Below, in pieces: positions 1-6,259 of a stretch of DNA of 9,980 bases. Numbering within the stretch: position 1 is the first letter of the stretch; every line of letters begins with the position of its first letter. Origin of the DNA: an uncultured Alphaproteobacteria bacterium. Lineage in GTDB: Bacteria > Pseudomonadota > Alphaproteobacteria > RF32 > CAG-239. Location of the stretch: positions 1 through 9,980 of the forward strand of contig URWU01000037.1 of the NCBI GenBank assembly GCA_900551585.1, read 5' to 3'. A program made the position numbers and the translations under genes. Below the pieces are notes generated by a model. The model saw only the letters and a program-made list of their open reading frames with translations, searched no databases and was not told where the DNA came from.

Positions 1-4
1 CTAG

Positions 5-37
5 TCGTCGGCAGCGTCAGATGTGTATAAGAGACAG
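5..37 (+). other. Illumina Nextera read-1 adapter left in the assembly
   Basis: These 33 bases match the Nextera read-1 transposase adapter exactly: the 14-base tag TCGTCGGCAGCGTC followed by the 19-base Tn5 mosaic end AGATGTGTATAAGAGACAG (19-37). The four bases before it (CTAG, 1-4) could be the tail of an i5 index, though four bases prove nothing. The adapter is synthetic, so genomic sequence begins at 38 and the true left neighbour is unknown. Confidence 0.97.
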
Positions 38-163
38 CATTAACTATATTTATGTCATAAGCCGAATTTATGCCTTGTTTTTTTATATAAATTTCTTTAC
101 AAACAATAATAAAGGTGTAAAAAAACAAGTTGTAAACAATTTCACAAAAGGTACTTTGTTCAA

Positions 164-1267
164 ATGAAAAATATTGCAATCAGATTGTCTCTGGCTTCCC
201 TATCAATATTTGCATTCAGCGGATGCACATATTCTTCGGATGCATTGTTCCCCTCTTTAGTTGGTATGGATTCTTCTTCTGAGATTACTGTCGCAGACAG
301 CAATACCAAAAGCAGCGATGTTCCGGAACTCGGAACCACGAATTTCAAACCGTTGGAAATTTCACAGGGCGGCAATACCGGCACTTTCGTCGGTCAGAAA
401 GTCGTTACTTTTCGCGGCGAGCTTTCACAATTGCAAAGTGCCATTCGCAAACATAATGAAGACCTCCAAAAAATCCGCGCTTCTGTCATCAACAATGCTT
501 TGCAGTATCACAAGTTAATCGGTACCATTGAAGCCAAACTCCAAGTCGGCACCACGCCGGGCAACCCGCAGATGTTTACCATGCTGCAAGGGGCTCAGAA
601 TAACATTCAGGTTATGAATGCCAACACCATTGCTTTGAACCAGTTGGCAACCCGTGTTACCTCTGATTCGGCCATGACCAGTTATCTGTTGGATTCCATT
701 CGTGCCGCATACAGCGTTTCCGGTGCCGTTGATGAAGATCACCGCCAGCTGCGCATTTTGGAAAACGAAACCAATCAGACTTCTATTTTAATCGGCAGCC
801 TGTTGCAGGAAATTAATTCCGACGCCGCTCGTCAGCAGCAGTATATCGAAACCGCCCGCAACTATATTGTTGATTTGAGCGGTGCGATTAAAGCCGGCAG
901 TTATGGTGTTAACAATGCGCCCCTGCCGACCGCTTCTTACGGCACACCGGCTTCTTTTGCCAACAAGTCTTCAACTTCCGGTTCGCCGCTGTTCACTGCC
1001 AAATTTAACAAAACCAATGTCAAATATCATGAAGGTTTGAAACAAGCCGTCAGCCGTGCGATTGAAAAGAAACCCGGCGTTATGTTTGAAGTTGTTGCCG
1101 TTTCTCCGGCAAACGGTAATGCTCTGGCCAAAAATTCAGCCCAGAACAATGCTTCAAAAATCTTTCAAGATATGATTGATATGGGTGTCGGCGCCGAGCG
1201 TATCAGCCTTTCTTCAAAAACCAGTTCTGCTGCCAATACCGCTGAAGTTCAGATTTTTGTAAAATAG
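164..1267 (+). CDS. Outer-membrane lipoprotein with OmpA-like C-terminal region
   Basis: This 367-residue protein starts with a lipoprotein signal: Lys3 and Arg7, a hydrophobic stretch at 8-18, and the lipobox-like FSGC with Cys21 as the likely lipidated residue. A Ser/Thr-rich linker (about 22-70) follows. Helical, Gln/Asn-rich segments (about 84-245) with coiled-coil character carry the motifs GTFVGQK (73-79), LQVGTTPGNP (126-135) and SGAVDEDHRQL (186-196). After a second flexible linker, a C-terminal domain (about 275-367) resembles an OmpA/MotB alpha-beta fold, with a basic helix at 291-304 and RISLSSKTS near 346-354. I recall proteins of this architecture in Rhodospirillales with no assigned role; an envelope function is inference. 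The signal peptide fixes the ATG, but the ribosome site (AAAAGG, 146-151) is 12 bases away and weak. The AT-rich upstream stretch 38-163 shows no promoter I would defend. A terminator follows at once. Confidence 0.82.
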   Translation: MKNIAIRLSLASLSIFAFSGCTYSSDALFPSLVGMDSSSEITVADSNTKSSDVPELGTTNFKPLEISQGGNTGTFVGQKVVTFRGELSQLQSAIRKHNEDLQKIRASVINNALQYHKLIGTIEAKLQVGTTPGNPQMFTMLQGAQNNIQVMNANTIALNQLATRVTSDSAMTSYLLDSIRAAYSVSGAVDEDHRQLRILENETNQTSILIGSLLQEINSDAARQQQYIETARNYIVDLSGAIKAGSYGVNNAPLPTASYGTPASFANKSSTSGSPLFTAKFNKTNVKYHEGLKQAVSRAIEKKPGVMFEVVAVSPANGNALAKNSAQNNASKIFQDMIDMGVGAERISLSSKTSSAANTAEVQIFVK

Positions 1268-1290
1268 TTTGGAAGATTTATCTGCCACAG

Positions 1291-1336
1291 ACTGCCCTGG
1301 TTTTCTTTTGAGTGTAGAAAGCGGGGCAGTTTTTTT
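1291..1336 (+). terminator. Intrinsic terminator of the lipoprotein gene
   Basis: ACTGCCC (1291-1297) pairs with GGGCAGT (1324-1330). An inner TTTCT/AGAAA pairing shortens the large loop, and a run of T follows to 1336. It ends only four bases before the GGGAG ribosome site of the next gene, so the downstream gene needs read-through or a promoter buried in this hairpin. Confidence 0.75.
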
Positions 1337-1354
1337 ATCCGGGAGTTGAACATA

Positions 1355-2068
1355 ATGAATAATGCAGCCCAAGTTATCGCAGCGCTTAAAAGCTTTGCCA
1401 AGCCGGAAAAAGCGGCGCAAATGGCCTCTTTCTTCAAGACCGGCAAAGGCCAATATGCCGAAGGCGACATCTTCTGGGGACTGACCGCTCCAGAGATGAA
1501 AACTATTGTAAAAAAATTCTATAAAGACATTTCTTTTGCCGAAATCCAAAATTTATTGGATTCGCCGGTTCATGAACAACGCAGCGCCGGATTGCAATGT
1601 CTGGTCGCAAAATTTGCCAAAGCCGATAAATCCGCCCGCAATGAAATTACAGATTTCTACCTGCGCAATACCAAAGCCGTCAATAATTGGGATTTGGTAG
1701 ACACCACGGCTCCTTATATTCTCGGAGCCTGGGTTTTGGAGAATGACAATCTGGAACATAATTGGCGTCTGGCGCAGTCAAAGGAGTTATGGCAGGAGCG
1801 CATCGCCGTTGTTTCTACCTGGTATCTTATCAGGAATAATGTCTTTGCGCCGACAATTGCCCTGGCTGAACATTTTCTCGGCCACAAGCACGACTTAATG
1901 CATAAGGCTGTCGGCTGGATGCTGCGGGAAGTCGGCAAGCGCGATGAAAAAGTCCTGATTGCTTTTTTGGATAAGAACGCATCGATAATGCCGCGTACCA
2001 TGCTTCGTTATGCTTTGGAACGCTTAAGCCCCGACCGCCGCAAATTTTATATGCAAAAAAAGGCATAG
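1355..2068 (+). CDS. AlkD-family DNA alkylation repair protein (HEAT-like repeats)
   Basis: This 237-residue protein belongs to the AlkD-type DNA glycosylases, which remove bulky or positively charged alkylated bases such as N7-methylguanine and N3-methyladenine without flipping them out of the helix. The whole chain is helical, as expected for stacked HEAT-like repeats. The catalytic-cleft residues described for Bacillus cereus AlkD (Trp109, Asp113, Arg148, Trp187, from memory) have counterparts at Trp112, Asp116, Arg149 and Trp188: the NNWDLVD motif (110-116), WQERIAVVST (146-155) and GWMLREVGKRD (187-197). The late motif MPRTMLRYALERL is also typical. I chose ATG 1355 because GGGAG (1341-1345) lies nine bases upstream; the in-frame TTG at 1346 touches that site and would leave no spacing. 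The gene stands alone, with no ada or alkA next to it. The exact substrate cannot be read from sequence. Confidence 0.9.
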   Translation: MNNAAQVIAALKSFAKPEKAAQMASFFKTGKGQYAEGDIFWGLTAPEMKTIVKKFYKDISFAEIQNLLDSPVHEQRSAGLQCLVAKFAKADKSARNEITDFYLRNTKAVNNWDLVDTTAPYILGAWVLENDNLEHNWRLAQSKELWQERIAVVSTWYLIRNNVFAPTIALAEHFLGHKHDLMHKAVGWMLREVGKRDEKVLIAFLDKNASIMPRTMLRYALERLSPDRRKFYMQKKA

Positions 2069-2125
2069 ACTGAGACGAGAATAAAGGCTGCTCTCATTTT
2101 GCCGTGATAAAATTTTTCCGGAATC

Positions 2126-2164
2126 TTGAAGATTATTTCTTTGTGATTATATGGTTAGAACCAT
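2126..2164 (+). promoter_or_regulatory. Possible promoter with palindrome upstream of the beta-barrel gene
   Basis: TTGAAG (2126-2131), a 16-base spacer and TATATG (2148-2153) form a plausible sigma-70-like promoter. A perfect inverted repeat, ATGGTT-AG-AACCAT (2151-2164), overlaps the -10 box and the expected start point, where a repressor or a small hairpin could act. A second small palindrome, AGTT-T-AACT, follows directly. This would give a 5' leader of about 75 bases. The rest of the 167-base spacer shows nothing else I can defend. Confidence 0.35.
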
Positions 2165-2235
2165 AGTTTAACTAAGGTTTTGAAAAGCCATGAATAAAAT
2201 TATGACTGAGACCGTTTTTTATAAAGGAATTTAAA

Positions 2236-2871
2236 ATGAGAAAAACATTATTACTGGCCGGTGTTGCCTGCCTTTTAGCAGCTAATGCATCTGCTGCGGA
2301 ATTAAACCCCTATGTGTCTGGCAAATTGACTTATTCCGACATCAGTTATAACGGCACCAATGTTTGGAAAACCGGTGTTGGGAAAGACAAGTTGAGCGAT
2401 GATGTTCTCGGCGGCAGTGTTGCGGCCGGTCTTTCAATGATGGCACCCGGCGGTGCGGTTCGCGGTGAGTTGGAATATAATCTGAATGGCGAAGCCAAAA
2501 AATCAATGGGTGTAACCAGTGCCAATATTCCCGGTGAAATGAAATTAAGAAGCCAGTCTTTAATGTTGAATGCATACTATGACATCAATACCAATTCTGC
2601 TTTCACACCTTATGTCGGAGCCGGTATCGGTTTTGCCAAAGTAAAGGCTAAATTGACTTCATCGGTAATGAATACCAATGCTGACAGTACAAAAATGGCA
2701 TGGCAGGTCGGAGCCGGTGTGGCCTATGCCCTCAATGACAATGTTGCCATTGACTTAGGATACAGATATACCGATATGGGTGAATATTCCAAACCTTTGG
2801 GTGTTGATAACACTTATAAGCTGGATGTACATTCTCACGAAGTTTTGCTGGGTGCAAGATACAGTTTCTAA
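2236..2871 (+). CDS. Outer-membrane beta-barrel protein (OmpA/opacity porin type)
   Basis: This 211-residue protein opens with a classic Sec signal peptide (Arg2-Lys3, hydrophobic core 5-16, cleavage after Ala20 in NASA). The mature part alternates polar and hydrophobic residues in Gly- and aromatic-rich strands, such as TPYVGAGIGFAKVKA and WQVGAGVAYALNDNVAIDLGYRYTDMG. It ends in RYSF, the C-terminal Phe read by the BAM assembly machine. Length and pattern fit the small 8-stranded barrels annotated as porin family, opacity or outer-membrane beta-barrel domain. There is no periplasmic OmpA domain, so it is barrel only. Whether it is a pore, an adhesin or a structural protein cannot be told. 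A good ribosome site (AAGGAA) sits seven bases before the ATG. The gene is monocistronic, closed by a strong terminator 18 bases downstream. Confidence 0.88.
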   Translation: MRKTLLLAGVACLLAANASAAELNPYVSGKLTYSDISYNGTNVWKTGVGKDKLSDDVLGGSVAAGLSMMAPGGAVRGELEYNLNGEAKKSMGVTSANIPGEMKLRSQSLMLNAYYDINTNSAFTPYVGAGIGFAKVKAKLTSSVMNTNADSTKMAWQVGAGVAYALNDNVAIDLGYRYTDMGEYSKPLGVDNTYKLDVHSHEVLLGARYSF

Positions 2872-2888
2872 GCCTTGTTGCCTGTCAC

Positions 2889-2919
2889 AAAAAAGCACCG
2901 TTTTAGCGGTGCTTTTTTT
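2889..2919. terminator. Bidirectional terminator between the barrel gene and tRNA-Ala(CGC)
   Basis: A 12-base-pair stem (2889-2900 with 2907-2918) surrounds the loop TTTTAG; its core is AGCACCG/CGGTGCT. Runs of A and T on both sides give a U-tract on either strand. It therefore can end both the plus-strand barrel gene and the minus-strand tRNA, whose 3' end is only six bases away. Confidence 0.88.
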
Positions 2920-2924
2920 ATAAA

Positions 2925-3000
2925 TGGTGGAGCTGAAGAGGATTGAACTCTCGACCTAATGATTGCGAACCATTCGCTCTCCCAACTGAGCTACAGCCCC
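2925..3000 (-). tRNA. tRNA-Ala, anticodon CGC
   Basis: Read on the minus strand, this is a complete 76-base cloverleaf. The acceptor is GGGGCTG/CAGCTCC with the G3:U70 wobble pair that defines alanine tRNAs. The D arm is GCTC/GAGC, the anticodon stem AATGG/TCATT with loop TTCGCAA, and the T arm GAGAG/CTCTT with TTCAATC. The CCA tail is encoded (2925-2927). Anticodon CGC reads GCG. I find no convincing promoter directly upstream, so it may depend on read-through from the tRNA-Ala(GGC) unit or on a weak promoter. Confidence 0.96.
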
Positions 3001-3030
3001 TGAATAATTTTTTTATCATCTTCTACATAT

Positions 3031-3058
3031 AAGAAAAGCACCGTAAAAGACGGTGCTT
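3031..3058 (-). terminator. Intrinsic terminator (repeat copy A)
   Basis: On the minus strand AAGCACCGT pairs with ACGGTGCTT (3036-3044 with 3050-3058) around a five-base loop, then a TTTTCTT tract follows. It now stands between the truncated tRNA end and the intact tRNA-Ala(CGC), so it may limit read-through into the latter. Confidence 0.75.
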
Positions 3059-3066
3059 AAAAAAAT

Positions 3067-3081
3067 TGGTGGAGCTAAGGA
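3067..3081 (-). pseudogene. Truncated 3' end of a tRNA-Ala
   Basis: These 15 bases equal the last 15 of tRNA-Ala(GGC): four bases of the T arm, the acceptor 3' strand TAGCTCC, discriminator A and CCA. The other 61 bases of a tRNA are absent. It cannot fold as a tRNA and is either a scar of tRNA-targeted integration or a relic of rearrangement between Ala tRNA genes. Confidence 0.85.
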
Positions 3082-3252
3082 TTGCTAAGCAAAAAGCTGA
3101 CTTAATGTCAGGTTTTTGTCTGCAAAATCTTGGAAAACGTTATTAAGCAAAGGGATATAAATTATCCCTGAAGCGAAATTACGTTCCCAAGAGCTATTCT
3201 CCTCCAAGAGAACAAGCAAAGCGCCGTTCGATTGGTTGTTTCTCTTATCATT
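3082..3252. other. 171-base segment between the two repeat copies
   Basis: This segment is enclosed by the two tRNA-end/terminator repeats. The minus strand is open for about 60 codons (3085-3267), but its only start is a GTG inside the copy B terminator, and its last third lies in a hairpin. I recognise no protein family and do not call a gene. The hairpin pairs 3091-3101 with 3107-3117 (core CTGAC/GTCAG, one G-G mismatch, outer A5/T5) and could terminate on either strand. The segment may be the remnant of a larger insert. Confidence 0.5.
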
Positions 3253-3291
3253 ATATAAGAAAAGCACCGTAAAAGACGGTGCTTAAAAAAT

Positions 3292-3306
<15 letters not shown>
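3253..3306 (-). repeat. Direct repeat copy B: intact tRNA-Ala(GGC) 3' end plus terminator
   Basis: This is the 54-base partner of 3027-3081, offset by 225-226 bases in the same orientation. Here the repeat runs without interruption into the complete tRNA-Ala(GGC), so this is the probable original copy. The near-perfect identity suggests the duplication is recent or kept alike by recombination. Confidence 0.95.
3257..3284 (-). terminator. Terminator of tRNA-Ala(GGC)
   Basis: On the minus strand, seven bases after the tRNA CCA, AAGCACCGT pairs with ACGGTGCTT (3262-3270 with 3276-3284), followed by TTTTCTT. It is placed where the terminator of a single tRNA gene is expected. Confidence 0.82.
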
Positions 3307-3367
<61 letters not shown>

Positions 3368-3379
3368 AAGAACAAACGC

Positions 3380-3408
3380 AATATAAAAAATCTTTTGCCT
3401 AATGTCAA
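3380..3408 (-). promoter_or_regulatory. Promoter of tRNA-Ala(GGC)
   Basis: On the minus strand TTGACA (3408-3403), a 17-base spacer and TATATT (3385-3380) form a near-consensus sigma-70 promoter. Transcription should begin near 3373, only about six bases before the mature tRNA 5' end, as is usual for strong stable-RNA promoters. Confidence 0.85.
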
Positions 3409-3437
3409 ACATTTTTTATCATCTGCGGCGCCCGTTT

Positions 3438-3908
3438 TTATGAATCACCCTGCCGCCGGTTAATCAAGCCGCTTTTGCAGCCTTTTGCCCAGCTCATAAC
3501 CAACTCGTCTTCGCCGGTCATCTCATCTTTTTTCTCAACCAGAATTTTGAAGTCGTTTTTCTGATAAAAATTCAAAGCGGCTTTATTGCGGGCATAAACT
3601 TTCAGTGTCAGATTCGGGCGGTTTTGCCGTACATAATCCAATAACTTCGAACCGATATTGCGGCGCTGATAAGCCGTATCGACAAATAAGGCGCCGATGA
3701 AGTTATCTAAAATAACGCTGATGAATCCTTTGATTTGGTGCTTGTCCTCATAAACAAAAGTCTCGGCCTGCGGCAGATAAACGTCGCGCACTTCCGCCAA
3801 TCGCTGCTGCCAGAAATCTGCGGCAATAAAATCATGAGCCTGCAGGCTGGCCTTGAGCCAGATTTGCATAACCTTGTCGATGTCTTGTTTTGTTGCTTTT
3901 CTAATCAT
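3438..3908 (-). CDS. GNAT-family N-acetyltransferase (YjaB-like)
   Basis: This 156-residue protein fits the GNAT fold and transfers an acetyl group from acetyl-CoA to an amine. It resembles the YjaB-type subgroup: an N-terminal IRKATKQD strand-helix, then IWLKASLQAHDFI (16-28), a central strand pair with GFISV (61-65), and IGALFVDTAYQRRNIGSKLL (71-90). This last is motif A, the pyrophosphate-binding loop, in which Gln81 and Gly86 are kept but the usual first glycine is Asn84. The CoA-side motif NKAALNFYQKNDF (108-120) follows. The core ends near LVMSW (136-140), and a 16-residue basic tail is extra. The ribosome site is weak (GAG, eight bases before the ATG). The gene runs toward tRNA-Ala(GGC), 70 bases further, with no terminator that I can see. 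The substrate is unknown. Confidence 0.88.
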   Translation of the reverse strand: MIRKATKQDIDKVMQIWLKASLQAHDFIAADFWQQRLAEVRDVYLPQAETFVYEDKHQIKGFISVILDNFIGALFVDTAYQRRNIGSKLLDYVRQNRPNLTLKVYARNKAALNFYQKNDFKILVEKKDEMTGEDELVMSWAKGCKSGLINRRQGDS

Positions 3909-3933
3909 TTTGTTTTCTCATTTATCAAAGGGC

Positions 3934-3955
3934 GTCATTCCAAGCGCGGAATGAC
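3934..3955. repeat. Perfect inverted repeat GTCATTCC/GGAATGAC
   Basis: GTCATTCC (3934-3941) and GGAATGAC (3948-3955) pair perfectly around AAGCGC. The unit has the look of the small palindromic intergenic repeats of alphaproteobacteria. It lies in the 198-base spacer between parE and the acetyltransferase gene and has no T-tract, so I do not call it a terminator. Confidence 0.7.
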
Positions 3956-3974
3956 AAGGCTTTTATTCCCAACA

Positions 3975-4010
3975 GGATTCTTCAGCTTGACTGTGCTCAA
4001 TGTCAGAATG
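3975..4010 (-). repeat. REP-like intergenic repeat, CATTCTGA...GAAGAATCC type
   Basis: On the minus strand this reads CATTCTGA, then GAGCACAGTCAAGC, then TGAAGAATCC. It is a degenerate form of the widespread intergenic motif built as GTCAT-Y-CTGA ... AGTC ... GAAG-R-AT. A second example lies at 9049-9073. The rest of the spacer (4011-4106) holds no clear parE terminator; only a short GTCGG/CCGAC hairpin (4092-4096 with 4103-4107) touches the parE stop codon. Confidence 0.5.
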
Positions 4011-4106
4011 GCATTTTTCTCACTCTGTCACTAAAATCTTCAAAAAACTCTGTGCGAGCATCGCGAGCAGAAATATCGTCAACTTTCCGCGGTCGGTCGC
4101 CCCCGA

Positions 4107-6101
4107 CTAGATGTCGAGGTCGTCGACAAATTTAGCGCGTTCGATAATGAATTTGAAACGGGTCTCAGGATTCTTACCCATCAGACGCTCAACTTGACGG
4201 CGGGTTTCAAAAGCCTCTTCTTTGCCCTCTTCGGTATTGGTTGACGGAATGAGAACTTTCAGCAACATGCGGTTTTTCTTGTCCATGGTTGTTTCTTTAA
4301 GCTGCAGAGCGCTCATCTCGCCCAGACCTTTAAAGCGGCTGATATCGGGCTTCTGGTTGCCTTTAACCACTTTGCTGAGGATTCTGTCTTTGTCATCATC
4401 GTCAAGAGCATAATAGTTATTGGCGCCGACCACGATTTTATACAGCGGCGGAGTGGCGATATACAAATGGCCGTTTTCAATCAACTTCGGCATTTGCTGA
4501 TAAAAGAAAGTCATGAGCAGGGAAGCAATATGTGCACCGTCGACATCGGCATCGGTCATGATGATGATTTTTTCATAACGCAGATTCTCTTCCTTGTAGT
4601 TCTCTTTAACGCCGCACCCTAATGCTTCGCACATATCTTTGATTTCCTGATTCTGCAGGATTTTATCCAAAGAGGCGCTGGCAACGTTCAGAATTTTACC
4701 GCGCAGCGGCAGAATAGCCTGCGTAAAACGGTCGCGTCCCTGTTTGGCAGATCCGCCCGCGGAATCACCCTCAACAATGAAGATTTCCGTTCCTTCGGCA
4801 GCAGCCTGAGAACAATCGGCCAGCTTGCCGGGCAGACGCAGTTTTTTAGTCGGAGATTTACGGTTCTGGACTTTTTCTTCTTTTTTCTTTTTGCGGGCTT
4901 CAGCACGGTCAATCACATATTCAAGCAGCGCTGTGGCATTCTCTGTGTCAGATGTCAGCCAGTGGTCGAAAGAGTCTTTAACGGCCTGTTCCACTAAGCG
5001 GATAGCCTTGGTAGAAGTCAGCTTGTCTTTGGTTTGGCCTTGGAACTGCGGATCACGGATAAATAAAGACAGCATAATGCAGGAGTCGCTCAAAAAGTCT
5101 TCTGCGGTAATATTGGCGGCTTTTTTAATATTGGCCATTTCGCCATATTCTTTAAGACTGCGAACCAGAGCCGATTTGAAGCCCATTTCATGCGTTCCGC
5201 CCTGCGGGGTAATAACCGTGTTGCAGTATGAATAGCAGAAACCGTTTTCGTCTTCCGGCCAGGTAATCGACCACTCGACTTTGCCTTCGTCATTCGCCAG
5301 CTCGGCTTCGCCCGAAAACATCGTGCGGTTGATAGTGGCACGAGCGCCGATTTGATAATTCAAGAAATCTTTGAGTCCGTTCGGAAAATGCAGCTCTGTC
5401 TCGGGCGGTGTTGCATCGCCTTCGCCCAAAACCTCGGGAGAACATTTCCAGTTAATATGAATACCTTTGAACAAAAAGGCTTTTGAACGCGCCATACGAT
5501 AAATACGGTTCGGAGAGAGGTTTGAATTAGCCCCGAAAATTTCCGGATCCGGCTTGAAGGTAATAGATGTGCCGCGACGGTTCGGAGCATTGCCGATAAG
5601 CTCCAGAGCGGTCAAGGGTTTGCCTTTGGAATATTCCTGACGATAAAGTTTTTTATCGCGGGCAATTTCAACAATCAGCTTTTCAGACAAGGCGTTAACG
5701 ACCGACAGACCGACGCCGTGCAGACCGCCGGAAACCTTGTAGGCACCGCCGCCGAACTTGCCGCCGGAGTGCAGCATGGTCATAATCACTTCCAAAGCCG
5801 ACATATTGGGATATTTCGGATGCGGGTCAACCGGAATACCGCGGCCGTTATCGGCAATCGTAATCGAATAATCGCCGTTGACCGTCACGTCGATATGGTT
5901 GGCATAACCGGCGACGGCTTCGTCCATGGAGTTGTCAAGAATTTCGGCAACCAGATGGTGCAAAGCTGTTTCATCGGTGCCGCCGATATACATACCCGGA
6001 CGATGGCGGACCGGTTCCAGTCCTTCCAAAACTTCAATACTCTGGGCGTCATATTCCTGTGTTGCGGCAACAGCGGTGTTATTTTCAAATAAGTCGGTCA
6101 T
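4107..6101 (-). CDS. parE: DNA topoisomerase IV subunit B
   Basis: ParE is the ATPase subunit of topoisomerase IV, which pairs with ParC to unlink daughter chromosomes. From Met at 6101 it has 664 residues. The GHKL ATPase domain carries the Mg-binding Asn57 in EILDNSMDEA, DNGRGIP (84-90) and GGLHGVGLSVVNALS (125-139). The transducer domain has GGTHEMG (301-307) and the QTK loop QTKDKL (356-361). The TOPRIM domain has EGDSAGG (444-450) and the metal-binding DADVDGAH (517-524); the end reads RFKGLGEMSALQLKETTMD. Length, the motif LPGKLADCS and the FQGQTKDKL form favour alphaproteobacterial ParE over GyrB, which is usually about 800 residues. The ORF extends to an ATG at 6143, but that codon lies upstream of the predicted -10 box; ATG 6101 has GAGGAT about five bases before it. 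parC is not nearby. Confidence 0.93.
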   Translation of the reverse strand: MTDLFENNTAVAATQEYDAQSIEVLEGLEPVRHRPGMYIGGTDETALHHLVAEILDNSMDEAVAGYANHIDVTVNGDYSITIADNGRGIPVDPHPKYPNMSALEVIMTMLHSGGKFGGGAYKVSGGLHGVGLSVVNALSEKLIVEIARDKKLYRQEYSKGKPLTALELIGNAPNRRGTSITFKPDPEIFGANSNLSPNRIYRMARSKAFLFKGIHINWKCSPEVLGEGDATPPETELHFPNGLKDFLNYQIGARATINRTMFSGEAELANDEGKVEWSITWPEDENGFCYSYCNTVITPQGGTHEMGFKSALVRSLKEYGEMANIKKAANITAEDFLSDSCIMLSLFIRDPQFQGQTKDKLTSTKAIRLVEQAVKDSFDHWLTSDTENATALLEYVIDRAEARKKKKEEKVQNRKSPTKKLRLPGKLADCSQAAAEGTEIFIVEGDSAGGSAKQGRDRFTQAILPLRGKILNVASASLDKILQNQEIKDMCEALGCGVKENYKEENLRYEKIIIMTDADVDGAHIASLLMTFFYQQMPKLIENGHLYIATPPLYKIVVGANNYYALDDDDKDRILSKVVKGNQKPDISRFKGLGEMSALQLKETTMDKKNRMLLKVLIPSTNTEEGKEEAFETRRQVERLMGKNPETRFKFIIERAKFVDDLDI

Positions 6102-6131
6102 TTTATCCTCATCGATTCTGTAATTGCCGCT

Positions 6132-6160
6132 AAAATAGCGCAAAAATAATTTTTAGACAA
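6132..6160 (-). promoter_or_regulatory. parE promoter
   Basis: On the minus strand TTGTCT (6160-6155), a 17-base spacer and TATTTT (6137-6132) form a sigma-70-like promoter. Transcription should start near 6125, giving a leader of about 24 bases that contains the GAGG ribosome site of the 6101 start. Its -10 context GCTATTTT is the same as that of the divergent promoter at 6227-6255. Confidence 0.6.
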
Positions 6161-6226
6161 GCGCAAAACCTTAAGAATAAACAGAAAAGCCACTATTTTT
6201 AGCAATAATCGCCGAGTTTATATTGA

Positions 6227-6259
6227 TTGACAATGTTGACAAAAAATGCTATTTTTGTC
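6227..6259 (+). promoter_or_regulatory. Promoter of the membrane-protein gene, with palindrome
   Basis: TTGACA (6227-6232), a 17-base spacer and TATTTT (6250-6255) form a good promoter, predicting a start near 6262 and a leader of about 24 bases. TTGACA occurs again nine bases later (6236-6241). A perfect 8-base inverted repeat, GACAAAAA (6238-6245) and TTTTTGTC (6252-6259), covers the spacer and -10 box. Either a protein operator or chance from the AT-rich context could explain it. Confidence 0.6.

Larger units (their letters stand above)
3027..3081 (-). repeat. Direct repeat copy A: tRNA-Ala 3' end plus terminator
   Basis: This 55-base block is identical to 3253-3306 except for one extra A in an A-run. 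It contains the hairpin AAGCACCGT/ACGGTGCTT and then, on the minus strand, the last bases of a tRNA-Ala(GGC) including CCA. In copy B those bases belong to the intact tRNA; here the tRNA is cut off and unrelated sequence begins at 3082. Confidence 0.95.

Noticed and set aside
1346..1354. TTG start three codons upstream of the AlkD-family ATG
   Set aside because: It directly abuts the GGGAG ribosome site, which is correctly spaced only for ATG 1355.
2075..2098. TGAGA/TCTCA hairpin followed by ATTTT after the AlkD-family gene
   Set aside because: The stem is five base pairs with a 14-base loop and the T-run is short; too weak to call a terminator.
4040..4106. Possible parE terminator in GC-rich hairpins after the stop codon
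   Set aside because: The GTCGG/CCGAC stem has no T-tract, and the later T-run is not preceded by a stable stem; GCTCGC is a direct, not inverted, repeat.
4222..5235. Several plus-strand open frames of 60-140 codons across parE
   Set aside because: They are antisense shadows of a highly conserved gene, with low-complexity Ser/Leu-rich translations and no ribosome sites.
4107..6101. GyrB instead of ParE
   Set aside because: Length (664 residues) and ParE-type motifs such as LPGKLADCS and FQGQTKDKL fit ParE better; a gyrB elsewhere in the genome would confirm this.
6102..6143. Fourteen-codon N-terminal extension of parE beginning at an ATG at 6143
   Set aside because: The extension runs through the predicted -10 box, has no ribosome site and no ParE-like sequence, whereas ATG 6101 has GAGGAT at good spacing.
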